NCBI RefSeq assembly: GCF_910592395.1
Contig: NC_088313.1
Location: 17,316,437-17,376,436 of the forward strand
Reading direction: 5' to 3'
DNA from: Lineus longissimus
Lineage: Eukaryota > Nemertea > Pilidiophora > Heteronemertea > Lineidae
Length of the DNA stretch: 60,000 bases
Shown: piece by piece, positions 20,596-32,100 of the stretch
Layout: the number at the start of each line of letters is the position of its first letter
Position numbering within the stretch: the first letter of the stretch is position 1
The notes under the pieces: generated by a model
The model's database searches: none
Seen by the model: only the letters and a program-made list of their open reading frames with translations
What the model was told of the DNA's origin: nothing
Position numbers and translations under genes: made by a program

Positions 20596-23500
20596 ATAAA
20601 TGACGATAGAAGGTTGAGAAAGGTCATTCGTTCGATAAGTGAAGATTAATCCATAATTGATATTGATTCGATTTAAAATATCAATTTATTACTTGCTAAC
20701 GCCCATTCTGACTTCTGCATGTGCCCGGGTCACAAAGCCGCAGTGAATGGCTTAGGCTTATTTGACTGGATATTTACTGGTTTATTTTCTTATCTGCATC
20801 GTACATTAGCATATCGTTAAGTACTAAAATTAAAAACAAACTAAACCATAGATATGATTTCATAACACAAAATCGTCAAACGAACATATTGTTTTATGAG
20901 GATTATCCTAAACACGACAAACATTTTTCAATAATATATCTTGTTACAAGATAACAGAAAACCACGCCTGTGCAGCGGGATCAAAGTACAATGAACTGGA
21001 TCTAACGCGCGGCTACATATGAACCAATAACGTGGTAATTTCATATGGAACGGAAGGGTCTTGAAAGCTATTCCCGATGGTCGTCAGAAAATGCATATTT
21101 TGGTAGGCATTGCTCATGCATCAAAACTGAAAGCGAAGCATGCCAGCTGGTGTTCGATATGGGGATCACCCATCTCAATACCGATGTCGGCTCAAGCTTC
21201 TAACAAAGTCTAAGGTACCAAAATTGACTGGAGTATTACGCTATTCTTCTCTGCAAACTGGTTCATCAGATGGAATGTACGAGTTACGAGCCACAATACA
21301 CTCTACGGAATCGTTTGTCAAAGAGTAGATGTCTTAAAAGGTCGCGAAGCACAGACTTTCCCAGTACAAACTTCCTCAACTTTGCAGTGCGTTCATCGCT
21401 GTGTCATACTTTGACGTGTACACTTTGACGCGTTGAGGTGTGGGGGAGTCTCTAAAATTCAACTGACCCGGTCTTTTGTATCGACTTTCACGTACGAATA
21501 TCTGCCTCCCATTTTTTGTAATTAATTCACCTACCTATATCTTGAGAAAGGACCAGCTTGCTTACGAAGAAAAGGGTAAGCCCCAAAACCCGCAGTATGT
21601 GCAGCGGGCCCATGGTGTCTTGATAATCCAATGGCGTTCTCGAAAATGGTGTTATCTTTCCAGGTTTTTGATATACATTCTAATCTACCTGTTATACATC
21701 GTAATTTGGTATCTAGGTATCTATAACCACGAGAATATTTAGGCCATCAAGAGGTATCGCGACAATCTGACACTGTTGAATTTAAAAATCGTCTTATCCA
21801 TACGCCCTTCTTCCTTGTCAACATCGCGTGTTTGTCTTTTCTACACTCTGTTTGGCCAATAGTGAAGTTTATTTGGAAATTTCGGCATGCGATCCAAAAT
21901 ATCATGGCCTGAGCGATGAAGCTGTTCTTGACTTATACATCTCAACGTGGAGTTCCTTCAACAATACATTACCTGTCCCAATCGACTGGTGTTTTTATAT
22001 TGAGGCAGATGCGTCATTTCTTCCTTCTCAAGCTGACGACAGACGAAGGAGCTTATTTTCGATCAGTGTTATCCATAGTTGTGTGATGTAAGAAGGGAAA
22101 GAGTTAAAGTAAAAAAAGCTTGCTAAGATGTGCTTGATAGAATATGACAAGTCTCACTTGGTTTGATTTCACACTCGATGAAATCATTTGGTCCCACTCT
22201 TGAACGTCTGTAGTCGTTAAGTTAAGATAGATACGTCAGATCTAGAATATTTGGATACCCCTTTTTATGAGTTCCATAAGTAAAAAGTCCGTAGAATGGA
22301 TGAACAAACATAGCGCCGTCTTTCGCCGAACCATCTAACTAGCTAATTGCCGATCCATTAGCGCGTACACCACGACAAAGCCGAGCTTTTAACAAGCCGG
22401 GCGAATTTGTATCGGCAATGGATTGCCGAACCATTTTGTTGTGGTAATGTGGTGGTGTACGTGCAATTGGTCCACCAATATTTCGTGGTGTACGCGCAGA
22501 TCTCGTCCGCATCCACCAACAAATCCCACGTCGAGTGCCATAGAACAGGAATTATTCGCTGTTGAATCTGCCGGGGTTTTCAAATTTGTTATTGTCGTCT
22601 GCTAGCGCTGTTGTAACCGTAGCGGACAGTGACTTGCTGGCACTGTCCGAATCCCCACACTGATCATGTCTGTTGGGGAGTGTCTGGGTATTTGGGGACA
22701 ATTCTCTCTTTATTTTACTCTCCTGCATGGTATTTATCGGACTATCGAATTATCGAATTTTAAGTGCAATAAAGAAGCGCAGCCAATCCATGTGTTAGTT
22801 ACTTTTCTTTATCGACTGCGCTTGCAAAGATGGTCTCAGCTTTTCTTCTCACTTGATGAGTAAGTAGTTATGCCATTTTCTTTTTTCCTTTCAATTGTTT
22901 CTCTTTTTTTTCTTTTCATTGTTTTATTTAAGAATATATATGTTATGATATGTGCATTGATGTGCCACATGGGTTCTGTCTCGCCGATAGACTTGTCAAG
23001 CTGCGTCATCGCTCGCTCAGGTTTTCGGTTGTTTAGCAAAGTACTTACGTAGGCGATTTCACAAAGTCCATCATTGAAGCGAAATGAGATCAAGCTTTAT
23101 AACATCCAATAAAGGCTTGAGAAAGGCTTTTCAAATATCACCAGATAATTCAAATACGAATGCTTTTGGTCTTCGAGAGTACCAGTAAATATTTTACAAT
23201 AGTCAACTGTTCTGTAAGACTTTCAGACGTCTGGGTCGGCCCGACCCATGAATTCCGATTGCAAAGGAAAGCCATTAAGATGTCGAGTTAGCACACATGG
23301 TCAACTACCTCTCCCTATTCAAACATTTCTTTTGTGAACTACGGGTGGAGCTATAGCTGCTAACATAACAGGCATAACTCATCGTCAGGCCTACCTTTAT
23401 ACTGATAACAGGTGTGACCTTATTCTGTTGACGTTTGGCCACACATTGGTGGAAGATTACTCTGACGTCACGACTGGTTGGCGGGCGACAGAAGGAGTCT

Positions 23501-23887
23501 GTGATAGCGTCAGCATACTGATACAATACATGCAGACCCCAAATACTAAATTCCAAATTGCTACGGGGTGATAACTCTCTTAGAAGGATTGGACAGCGCT
23601 ATTCGGCCTGAAAAAGTACCAAGAAAGAATCTTAAAGATATGTTTATAACGTTAACGTTATCTTTAGCAGGGCTACTTCTCACTTTCTAACATCCTTCAA
23701 CGTCAATAGGCCCTGAGTGTTACCTGCGGTACCTATTCAGTATACTGAGCGCGTGAAAATGACTGGTCGTCCTTTCAGACGGATTTCTGAATCAAGGTTC
23801 TAGTTGACCATCGCCGGCCAACTTGGTGTCGCTCAATCCATCGTCTATCCAAGTTGAACATGTTGAATAGCATCGAACGACCATTAT

Positions 23888-23899
23888 GCACAATATATA
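23888..23899 (+). promoter_or_regulatory. Possible TATA-like element of the plus gene
   Basis: An AATATATAG stretch lies about 200 bp upstream of the plus-gene ATG at 24095. Its distance would allow a 5' UTR of about 170 nt. AT-rich hexamers are common here, so this is weak evidence. Confidence 0.15.
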
Positions 23900-24094
23900 G
23901 CTTGAATGGAATTATCAAAACCGGTCTCAGATAGGTGAAAATAGGGTAAACGTACTTGATATTTCACGGTTCGTGATTTTGATTGCTGCCCGATTGGGTA
24001 GTTTGCCTGTCGTCGCTAGGCCTGCAAGTGATTGAAAGAGGGACAGCTGTGTTGTTTTCTACCGAACGCCAAACGGAGAAGACACGATTGGAAT

Positions 24095-26899
24095 ATGAAG
24101 ACGAAACCGGGCCTCGGCATGTGGGCCTTTGTTTTAGGTAAGTAATAACACTTAAGTCAACTTCGTCATTCCCATGTTAATATTAGCTTGATTTTCTAGT
24201 AATAAATTAAATATCCTCAACTACTGATGATTTACATGTATTTAAGTTTTCCAACGGAACCTGCTCAGTGTGAATGAGTTTAATATGCTGGCCAATTATT
24301 TAATTTGCTTGAGATGTCATTATCACTACCTATTTTGTGACTAGGGCCAGTTATTCTTTGCTTCACTGAACGATACATGTAGCTTGTTAATTACCAATCG
24401 ACATTTTCCGTTCGAAGACGTTGTTTCTAAACGAGTTGATGTAGAAGTACATACAAAATATCCAGTTTCCGTTTAATGCATGTAGGCCTCGATATTGTAG
24501 CCCTTATCAAGCAGTCATGAAACTGTTAAGACAATGTTAAGAATACCGATGGACATTGGAAGCGAACATTAAATGGGTGAAAAGGGTTCATTCCAGAACC
24601 AAGCTTTAACATCGGTCTTCATGATCATTTTAGGACTAATCTGAGATTTTGTTTCGATCAATTTAAACCCGAAACAATGATCGTGAAGCGTATCATTCAC
24701 TTTTTTTCTCAATTGATATCGTTTAGGGTAAACGATATCAATTGTTTACCCTGTTCCCGACACCGGTAAAGTACTCTAAAATGACCCCCCCCCCCAAAAA
24801 AAAGATCTGTGCCAATTGTTGGCTATAGAGATCGAGACTCATAACATTCAGTACCTCATAGCATAGCCGCCTTACCCCAGGACATTTAAAACGATTACAC
24901 CTGTATCAATTAATATTTCAGGAGATGAATAAATAAAGAACTGTTTCATAGAGTTAATTGCGATGTTCTCCTTTCTAACCTTACTTAAACCACACCTAGA
25001 CGCTAGTCAAACATTTCGATATAATTTCTACCGAACGGTTCACTGGACAAATATAACATATATTTGAAAGGCTATTATTGTGGCTTTCAGAACTTTACGA
25101 TATTTTGGATAATCTAGGCCATTTTGTCAAAAGGAGAAGACCCGTGGCCACGTAGGCATTAATCATCCCGCTGGGTCATTATCTGGGTTCAAAAAGTGAT
25201 CGTGACGTGGTTCCGTCTGATGTCAATGGACAGGATTTTCGATAATACCAGGCGTTAGCTAGTTTGACATTTGTTATATCACCGTACCAGGCTATCTCAT
25301 GACGGGAGAAAAGGTCCCCCGTTCGTGTGGAAGAAGAAAAACCTTCAAAGAGGTGTGGTGGAGAGAAACAAGTCGGTCAGAACGCTTAATGCCAATGTGT
25401 GCACACATGCTCATAGTATTAAAAAAATTAAGATCTTTGAAGCAAGTGTTGCAAACCGCAACAATGTTGGATTTCCTGGGGACATGACTTCAAATTAACG
25501 AGGTACTGCATGTATTGTACGCGCCGTTCACCGATCCGAAGGTTGACCGCGCTCATCGTTGCTTAACTTCCACTCTAGGGCCAACGCGCCAACCACTGGG
25601 CCATAAAGGATTTCCCTCATGGCCGGCGGGTTAAGCCGTGCCATATACCTGGGTGTACTATACACTGCAATGATGTTGTCATGCGCATTAAAAAATGTAC
25701 ACTTTTCAATTTCTGATTGTGACCATTTCGCTTATGGTTTTTGTGTCATATTTATTTTCTTATGTATGTGAGTGAAAAAGAGCGTATAGAATGACAATTA
25801 CATCGGGTGGGCCACTCAAAATGTGATTGACTGACTTAAACCCCGTTACTCCAAGTGTTAATACAAAATAATAAATATATGCAAGAAGTAAGGGAACCAA
25901 ATTTATATATTTCTCACCCATGATTATATTCATATGTGTCATAATGGCTAGGAATCCTTGGCAAAATATCGAATATTCTTGATATAATGGGGCATTTTTA
26001 CAGCATCTTATTCATGGACACATATTGCCAGTTGATGTGTGTTTAATAGGTCTCGGACCGGTACAGTCTTTCTACTTTTTGTTCAATTCCATATTATTTG
26101 CTTGTGTACTCATTTGGTTTGTGGCCCACCCGATAAATACGATGTGGAGCCAAGCTCGGGCCTGACCGCCTTCGTCAAAGTTAAAAAATACCAAAGTTCA
26201 ATGTACATATTGAAAAAGGGGTATTTCATGCATCTTAACCATCCTTCCTATAATTATTGACATTTCTTTAATATAAACTTCAATTTACAGTTTGTTCGGT
26301 GTCAACTATTCAACAATTGAAATCATTAATAATAATTCATGCATTGCAAGTAAGATCATTGAAATCAATCTCTATGAATTCATGCTTTGTAGACTTTCTA
26401 AACCCATTCGTCATTTCAACATATCTGACATTGTGAAGTCGGTTTAAACGGCTTAACACCATTCCGCAGTTCCTTCATAATGATATCAAGATGATCAATC
26501 AAACGCGATATACATGTATACATTATCATAACACCGTACATATTCGATCCTTCCAGTAAGAGTACATGTAGGCCTATCATTGAATTTCGTATTCAATTCA
26601 AATAGACTAGCATCAGCCAAGGCCTTGCTGCCCATACATGGAACTGTGCCGTGACGAATTTGCTTTACCCACATCCACATTTAAGAAGAATATCCATCTA
26701 TTTTCAGTCGTCACTGATTGCTTACTCCGTATTAGACCAATAAATTCACTCCTCATATATGCCCGCAGTAATAGCTTATTCGTCGCTTATCAAGAGACTG
26801 CAACGGTCTAACACCAGTGGTTTCACATTTCTAAGAAAATTAATTTACTTTCAGTTGCCCTGGTGGTAGTAATCGAACAAGCCGCTGCCCAGGGTGGTG
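24095..26899 (+). CDS. Start codon and signal peptide exons
   Basis: Exon 1 coding part 24095-24137 and exon 2 26855-26899 join in phase 1. They encode MKTKPGLGMWAFVLVALVVV, then IEQAAAQGG: a basic start, a hydrophobic core of about 12 residues and a small-residue A-A-A-Q cleavage region. This is a textbook secretory signal. The ATG has A at -3. The intron between the exons is 2.7 kb and holds only a hairpin near 24712 and a tRNA-like repeat fragment near 25540. Confidence 0.8.
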
Positions 26900-29099
26900 G
26901 TAGGTATAATATTCTCATCTCGAAGTAGCTTCCTAGAATATTTCGGGTATATTCACCTAGTGATTTACAGATTATGACATATTGGCCACCAATGGATCTC
27001 GTCAGTACTCTAAATTTAAAGGTAGTATAAAACCATGAGGAACAGTATGAATGCCATAAGTGATTTGTGGCACTCAGCTTGGCCGGGCGATCAAGACACT
27101 CGAACTACCAAGATAGAGACTATACTGCCCAATGTTTTGGTGGCATGATACAGTACCTGACACAAGTAAGAAATATCAGATCAATCTATCTTTGGTAATA
27201 TGTGCATGATAGCGCTCTTTCATAACTTTAAAAAAAAATCACTGTCTTCCAATAATTGTTTGCATTGTTGGGGCCAATTTTGAAATATCGTCAAACGACA
27301 CCGAGTGCTATCGGGTAGTTTCCACAGACTTAACATTCAAAAGCCTCTGTAAATGGGATAGGAGGCGTCGCTTGCGAATGACACTGATTGACCAAGACAT
27401 GTGCAGAAATTGCGAAAATTGAATACGGTTGTAAAAAAGAAAACGAACCTTAGATGCAAACTTTTATTCTCATTCTCATTTTACCTTCAGTCACGGCTGG
27501 AGTTTTTCTCAAACCATTCTTGAGAGTAAACAACAATATGTTAAAGAGCCTGGATGAAGCCAAGGAGGCATGCATGGCGTATGGTTTGGTCATAGCCACC
27601 GAAGACCAGGTCAAAGCATTACCAGGACAAAACAACGGTAGTTACGTGAGGAATGAGTGTGCTTGGATGGCCAATGGGAAGACCGGGTCTCTGGCAGACG
27701 GAACAACAGTGACGGAATGTACAATGCAGGCGACAGGCGCTAATGTTTGGTGCATAGCAGGTAGGTTTGTATCTCAACTGGCATATCCTTCAATGCCCCA
27801 TAGCAGAAATCTGGCCAAAGCAACGAAAAAAAGGCCGGGTCTATTTGGCAAGCCGCTCGCCGAACAGGCATCTTTTTTTGTCCTGTTTGGAGAGCCGCTT
27901 GCCAAACAGCACTAAAAAGCCATCCTGTTCGGCCAGCCGGGCTTGCCAAACAGGTAAAAAATCTACCCTGTTTGGCGAGCTGGAGACTTTACTTTAATAT
28001 TAATGAGTTCGGCTCTCCATTCAGGACAAGAAAAAGTCGCTGTTTGGTAAGCCGGGCTTGCCAAGTAGTCACTTCCAAAAAAAATATTCGGGCCAAATTG
28101 CATATAAATTTCTGCTTCTTTTATTTTCATCCGGCCAGCTCTGATTAATGGTATGATTTGTTTTTGCAGGTCCAGATTACACGTGTCCTATGGGTTGGAC
28201 CTGGCTTCCTGGCTCAATGAGTTGTTTCAAGTACACTCCAAAGGCGAATGCAGCAGCATTTGCAGAAGCAAAGTCAAATTGCAGCGATCTTGGAGGCTAT
28301 CTTGCTACCATTGACAGCAAAGAGGAACAAACTGCTTTGGAGAATATGGCAGTGTAAGTCCAACTTGCTTGATTATTTTATGGGCAGAACATTGACAGAT
28401 CAGGTAGACAGCCGCCATGGCCGTTCTAAAATGGGTAGGGCCGGAGGTAATGGGGTTGAGTTTTTTTAACCCGCACTCCGCACAATCAAGGCTAACTTCC
28501 TGAATGATCATATGTAATCTCCCTATTTAGTGTCTGTCTTGGATAGGTTCCATTCGTGTCGAAAAGATAGGTAACATAATATCCTTCTAAGGTATCCTTC
28601 TAGAGTGTCATTGGTGAAACTGATAATGATCCATTATTCGTTTCGAACCTAGATTCTTTAACATGTTTAAGGGCCGAAGAAGTTAACATTAACACCTGGT
28701 TGCCTCATGATTGGTTTAGGAGGGCCTGTGATGAGCAATCTTGTGTTTAACTGATACTTAAAATCTGCTTCAACATTAATGACAATATACATGCAGGGCC
28801 GTATTTAGAGGGGGGGCAGGGGGGGCAGCTGCCCCCCCTGTGCAATAAATGTTGAAGAAAAAAAATTTCAGACAGTAATAAAAAGACAGACTAATCTTAG
28901 CCATAGCTTTACCAGCATGATAGCAGCATATGGATAGCAGATGTTATCAACTCAGGTGCAACCCTTATAATCTGCAAATTAACATTTTCTGTCCAAATGT
29001 GGTATTTTCGTAAAATACTTCATAAAAGTGGTCCTTTTTAGCTCACCTCTAAGCAGAGGTGAGCTTATCCCATACCGTGGCGTCCGTCGTCCGTCGTCG

Positions 29100-29143
<44 letters not shown>

Positions 29144-32100
29144 CGTCGTCGTCCGTCGTCCGTTAGCAGGGCACGTTTCGTAACTGTTAGAGCTATTGAG
29201 TTGAAACTTGGTACACATGTACCCTTATGTAATGACACCTTGGAGACCAAGTTTCGGTCCGATTCGTTTCATGGTTTGGCCACCAGGGGGCCAAACGTTA
29301 AAAGTGAAAATATGCAATATCTCCCTTAATAGTAGTCGGGAAATTTTGAAAAAAATATGGTAGGTACTTCTAGCAAAGGTGCATCATATATCCTCCGGGT
29401 TTTTGATTTGACCTCCTTTTCAAGGTCACAGAGGTCAAATGGTGTAAATTGGCCGTTAGGATGTAACGATGGCACGTTTCTAAACTGCAATGACTATTGA
29501 TACCAAATTTGGTACACATTTACCCCTTAGTCAGGTGATCTCAGGGACCGAAGTTTGGTCCAATATGATTCACCACTTGACCACCAGGGGGCAAAATCCA
29601 AAAACCTTAAAAATGTGATTATTCCTTAACTTCTTGCCCGATTGCCACCAATTTGATATCATGGGTACATCTAACCACCATACAGTATATGTCGCACAGG
29701 TTTTTAATTTGACCTTCTTGTCAAGGTCACAGAGGTCAAATGGCGTAAATTCGCCGTCAGGCCGTAACTATGGCACGTTTCTTAACTGCAATGACTATTG
29801 ATCACAAATTAAGGACACATGTACCACTTGGTCAGGTGATCTCAGGTACCGAAGTTTGGTGCGATCTGATTTGCCGTTTGGCCTCCAGGGAGGGGGCCAA
29901 ATCCTAAATTCTTCAAAATGCCATTATTCCTAGTAATGACTTGCCCGATTTTATATCATAGGTACATCTAATTCTAACAACCATTCAATGTGTCACCTGG
30001 GTCTTCTTTGGTTTGCCCTACTTTTCAAGGTCACAGAGGTCGAATGTACTGTAAATTGGCCATTTTGGGGAAATTGTAATTGCTTGGACCTACATCAAAC
30101 CTAACACTACATGACACAATACCATGCTCTTTATCCATCTTTCCTCCACATGAGGTGAGCACAATGGCCCTGGCCATTTCATTTAGAGTAAAAATACTAT
30201 TGATTCACACTTCCAAATGCCAGGAAAATGCCATTTCAGACCTTTTATTTTCAAATTTTTCTTGGGGGAGGGCCCCCAGACCCCCCCCCCGTTCAGATGC
30301 GCCTGCGGCGCATGCAGATCGCCTTCGGCGATCTGTCCCACGGCGATCTATCCCACTGCCCCCCCTGGACAAAAAAGTTAAATACGGCCCTGACATGTAA
30401 GCCTATATATAAAAGAGGCTTGTCATACTGTTTTTATTATTGCAGTGACGGGCCTGCCTTCATCGGACTTAATGGCGACCCTGCCGTGTGGAATGACGGA
30501 AGCATGCGACCGGCAAAGCTACCTTCCAACGTTACATACACCTCTACCCCCGCCTCTGCTAAATGTGCTGGCGTCGACAAAAATTCAACTGATAAATGGA
30601 TCAAGATGGTCTGCGCCACGAAAAATCCCTACATTTGTGAAATGGGTACGCTACTCTCATAAATGAGCCAAATTCTCGTCCGAGTACATTGTTTTTGTAT
30701 GACCTACATATAAGTACATCGATTATATATGGCCTGCTTCCGAGCACGTGTAATGACACTCGCCAGCTCGACGTAACTTGGCATGCATGTATGCTGTTTT
30801 ATATCATTGCACACACAAGCACTTTACGTCTATTATAACCCCAGCGAATACCCAGGGTCCTACACGTGATTCCTCTCCTTGCAGTATATTAGGATTGATG
30901 TGATATTTGAAAAATTCATTTTAGGTTTTTGAATTTCACCTGAACAAATACTTAATAATTGATGTTCGAGTTGATCACATACATATAAAGTTGGTTTTTT
31001 GCAGATCTCGGAAAAGCTCCAAACTTTACTGTTAGTTTTGAGTCTTCCTATGTAACCACCGGTGGGGCATTAAGTGGAAACTGCATGATGAATATAATTC
31101 CAGTCGTACTGAGAAACGATCTCTCCAAGAAATATGCGTAAGTCGATATGGAATGGCGGAAACCGCCGTTTTTACATTACAAACATGACAAATGAAAGGA
31201 CAAGAACACCTCACAACACGTTTTCACTTCTTATAACTTTTTTGATTTGTCAGTGCAGCAAAGCCAGAGAAGCGTTACATGGATCTAGAGCTCTTGCTTC
31301 AAAATATCACTATTATCCAAAATAAGTCAATATGCCAATTATTTTTTGGGAGAAAAGAATTTTTGCTGAGGTTTTTTGCCATTTATCCCCACTGAAGCTT
31401 TATTATTCAATACATGTACTGTTTTTTTCAGAGCTGAAAAGAATCTTCTGTGCACTGCTATGACTGGGGTAGACGTATCTGGACCTTATGTCAGTATTTT
31501 GACGGTCAAAGTAATATTCCCCAACACAACTGAAGCTATTTTGGTAAGTGCATGTACGTTTGTATTGTTGCGTACATTTTCTCAAGGCTCTGAAGGTCAG
31601 GACGGATTTTCCTCGCTCGGAACACAAGACAGAGAGGACAACACCATTTTCTCTTTAATGCATTTTCTGTTCTATGCAAATGGAAAAAGCCAAAAAACTC
31701 TGAACTTAGCAATGTGAATTATTTACGAAAATATTGATTAAAATAGCTATTTCCCATGAATTTTCAAATGGTGGTGATGTCGCATCATAATCATATATAC
31801 ATTGGTCAACGATCTGATAAAATTGTAAACGTGGTATTTGCCTACATAATCAGCGTCATGAAAATATCTAGTTCAGTACAAAGTTTCGGAATCACTCGAG
31901 GATTTTCCACACACGATATTCTAAAAAGGACGCAGTGTCGACGGCTTGTATCCACGTAGTTGCTGATCGAAAAGGACGCAGTGTCGACGGCCTGTATTGA
32001 CGTAGTTGCTGATCGACAAAGGACGCAGTGTCGACGGCTTGTATCGACGTAGTTGCTGATCGAAAAGGACGCAGTGTCGACGGCTTGTATCGACGTAGTT

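Larger units (their letters stand above)
19925..24094. other. Divergent intergenic region between the two genes
   Basis: About 4.2 kb between the first exon placed on the minus strand and the start codon of the plus gene. The minus gene's signal-peptide exon, promoter and 5' UTR should lie here but I could not identify them. The stretch holds a fragment of a small inverted-repeat element near 20515-20595 and a GC-rich hairpin at about 23229-23246. Two open stretches (21828-22091 plus, 23396-23556 minus) have protein-like composition but no splice context that fits either gene. Confidence 0.5.
24138..26854. other. Intron 1 of the plus gene
   Basis: 2.7 kb without coding signals. It contains a 34-bp hairpin near 24712-24745, a C-then-A homopolymer tract at about 24784-24805 and a tRNA-like repeat fragment around 25540-25605. 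Being the first intron after the signal peptide it could hold regulatory sequence, but nothing specific is visible. Confidence 0.5.

Noticed and set aside
21828-22091. Plus-strand 88-codon frame starting MFVFSTLCLANSEVYLE
   Set aside because: Protein-like composition, but no recognised family, no convincing splice sites and no phase link to either gene.
22358-22500. Inverse copies of CGTGGTGTACGCGC
   Set aside because: Short arms, no flanking duplication and no other copies seen; too weak to call an element.
23396-23556. Possible upstream exon of the minus gene (DSFCRPPTSRDVRVIFHQC) ending at a GTAGGC donor
   Set aside because: It would end in phase 0, while the first placed exon (19924) needs phase 1; no bridging exon was found.
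28979-29250. Poly-Asp / poly-Thr open frames
   Set aside because: Produced by the GTC microsatellite inside a transposon; no splice context.
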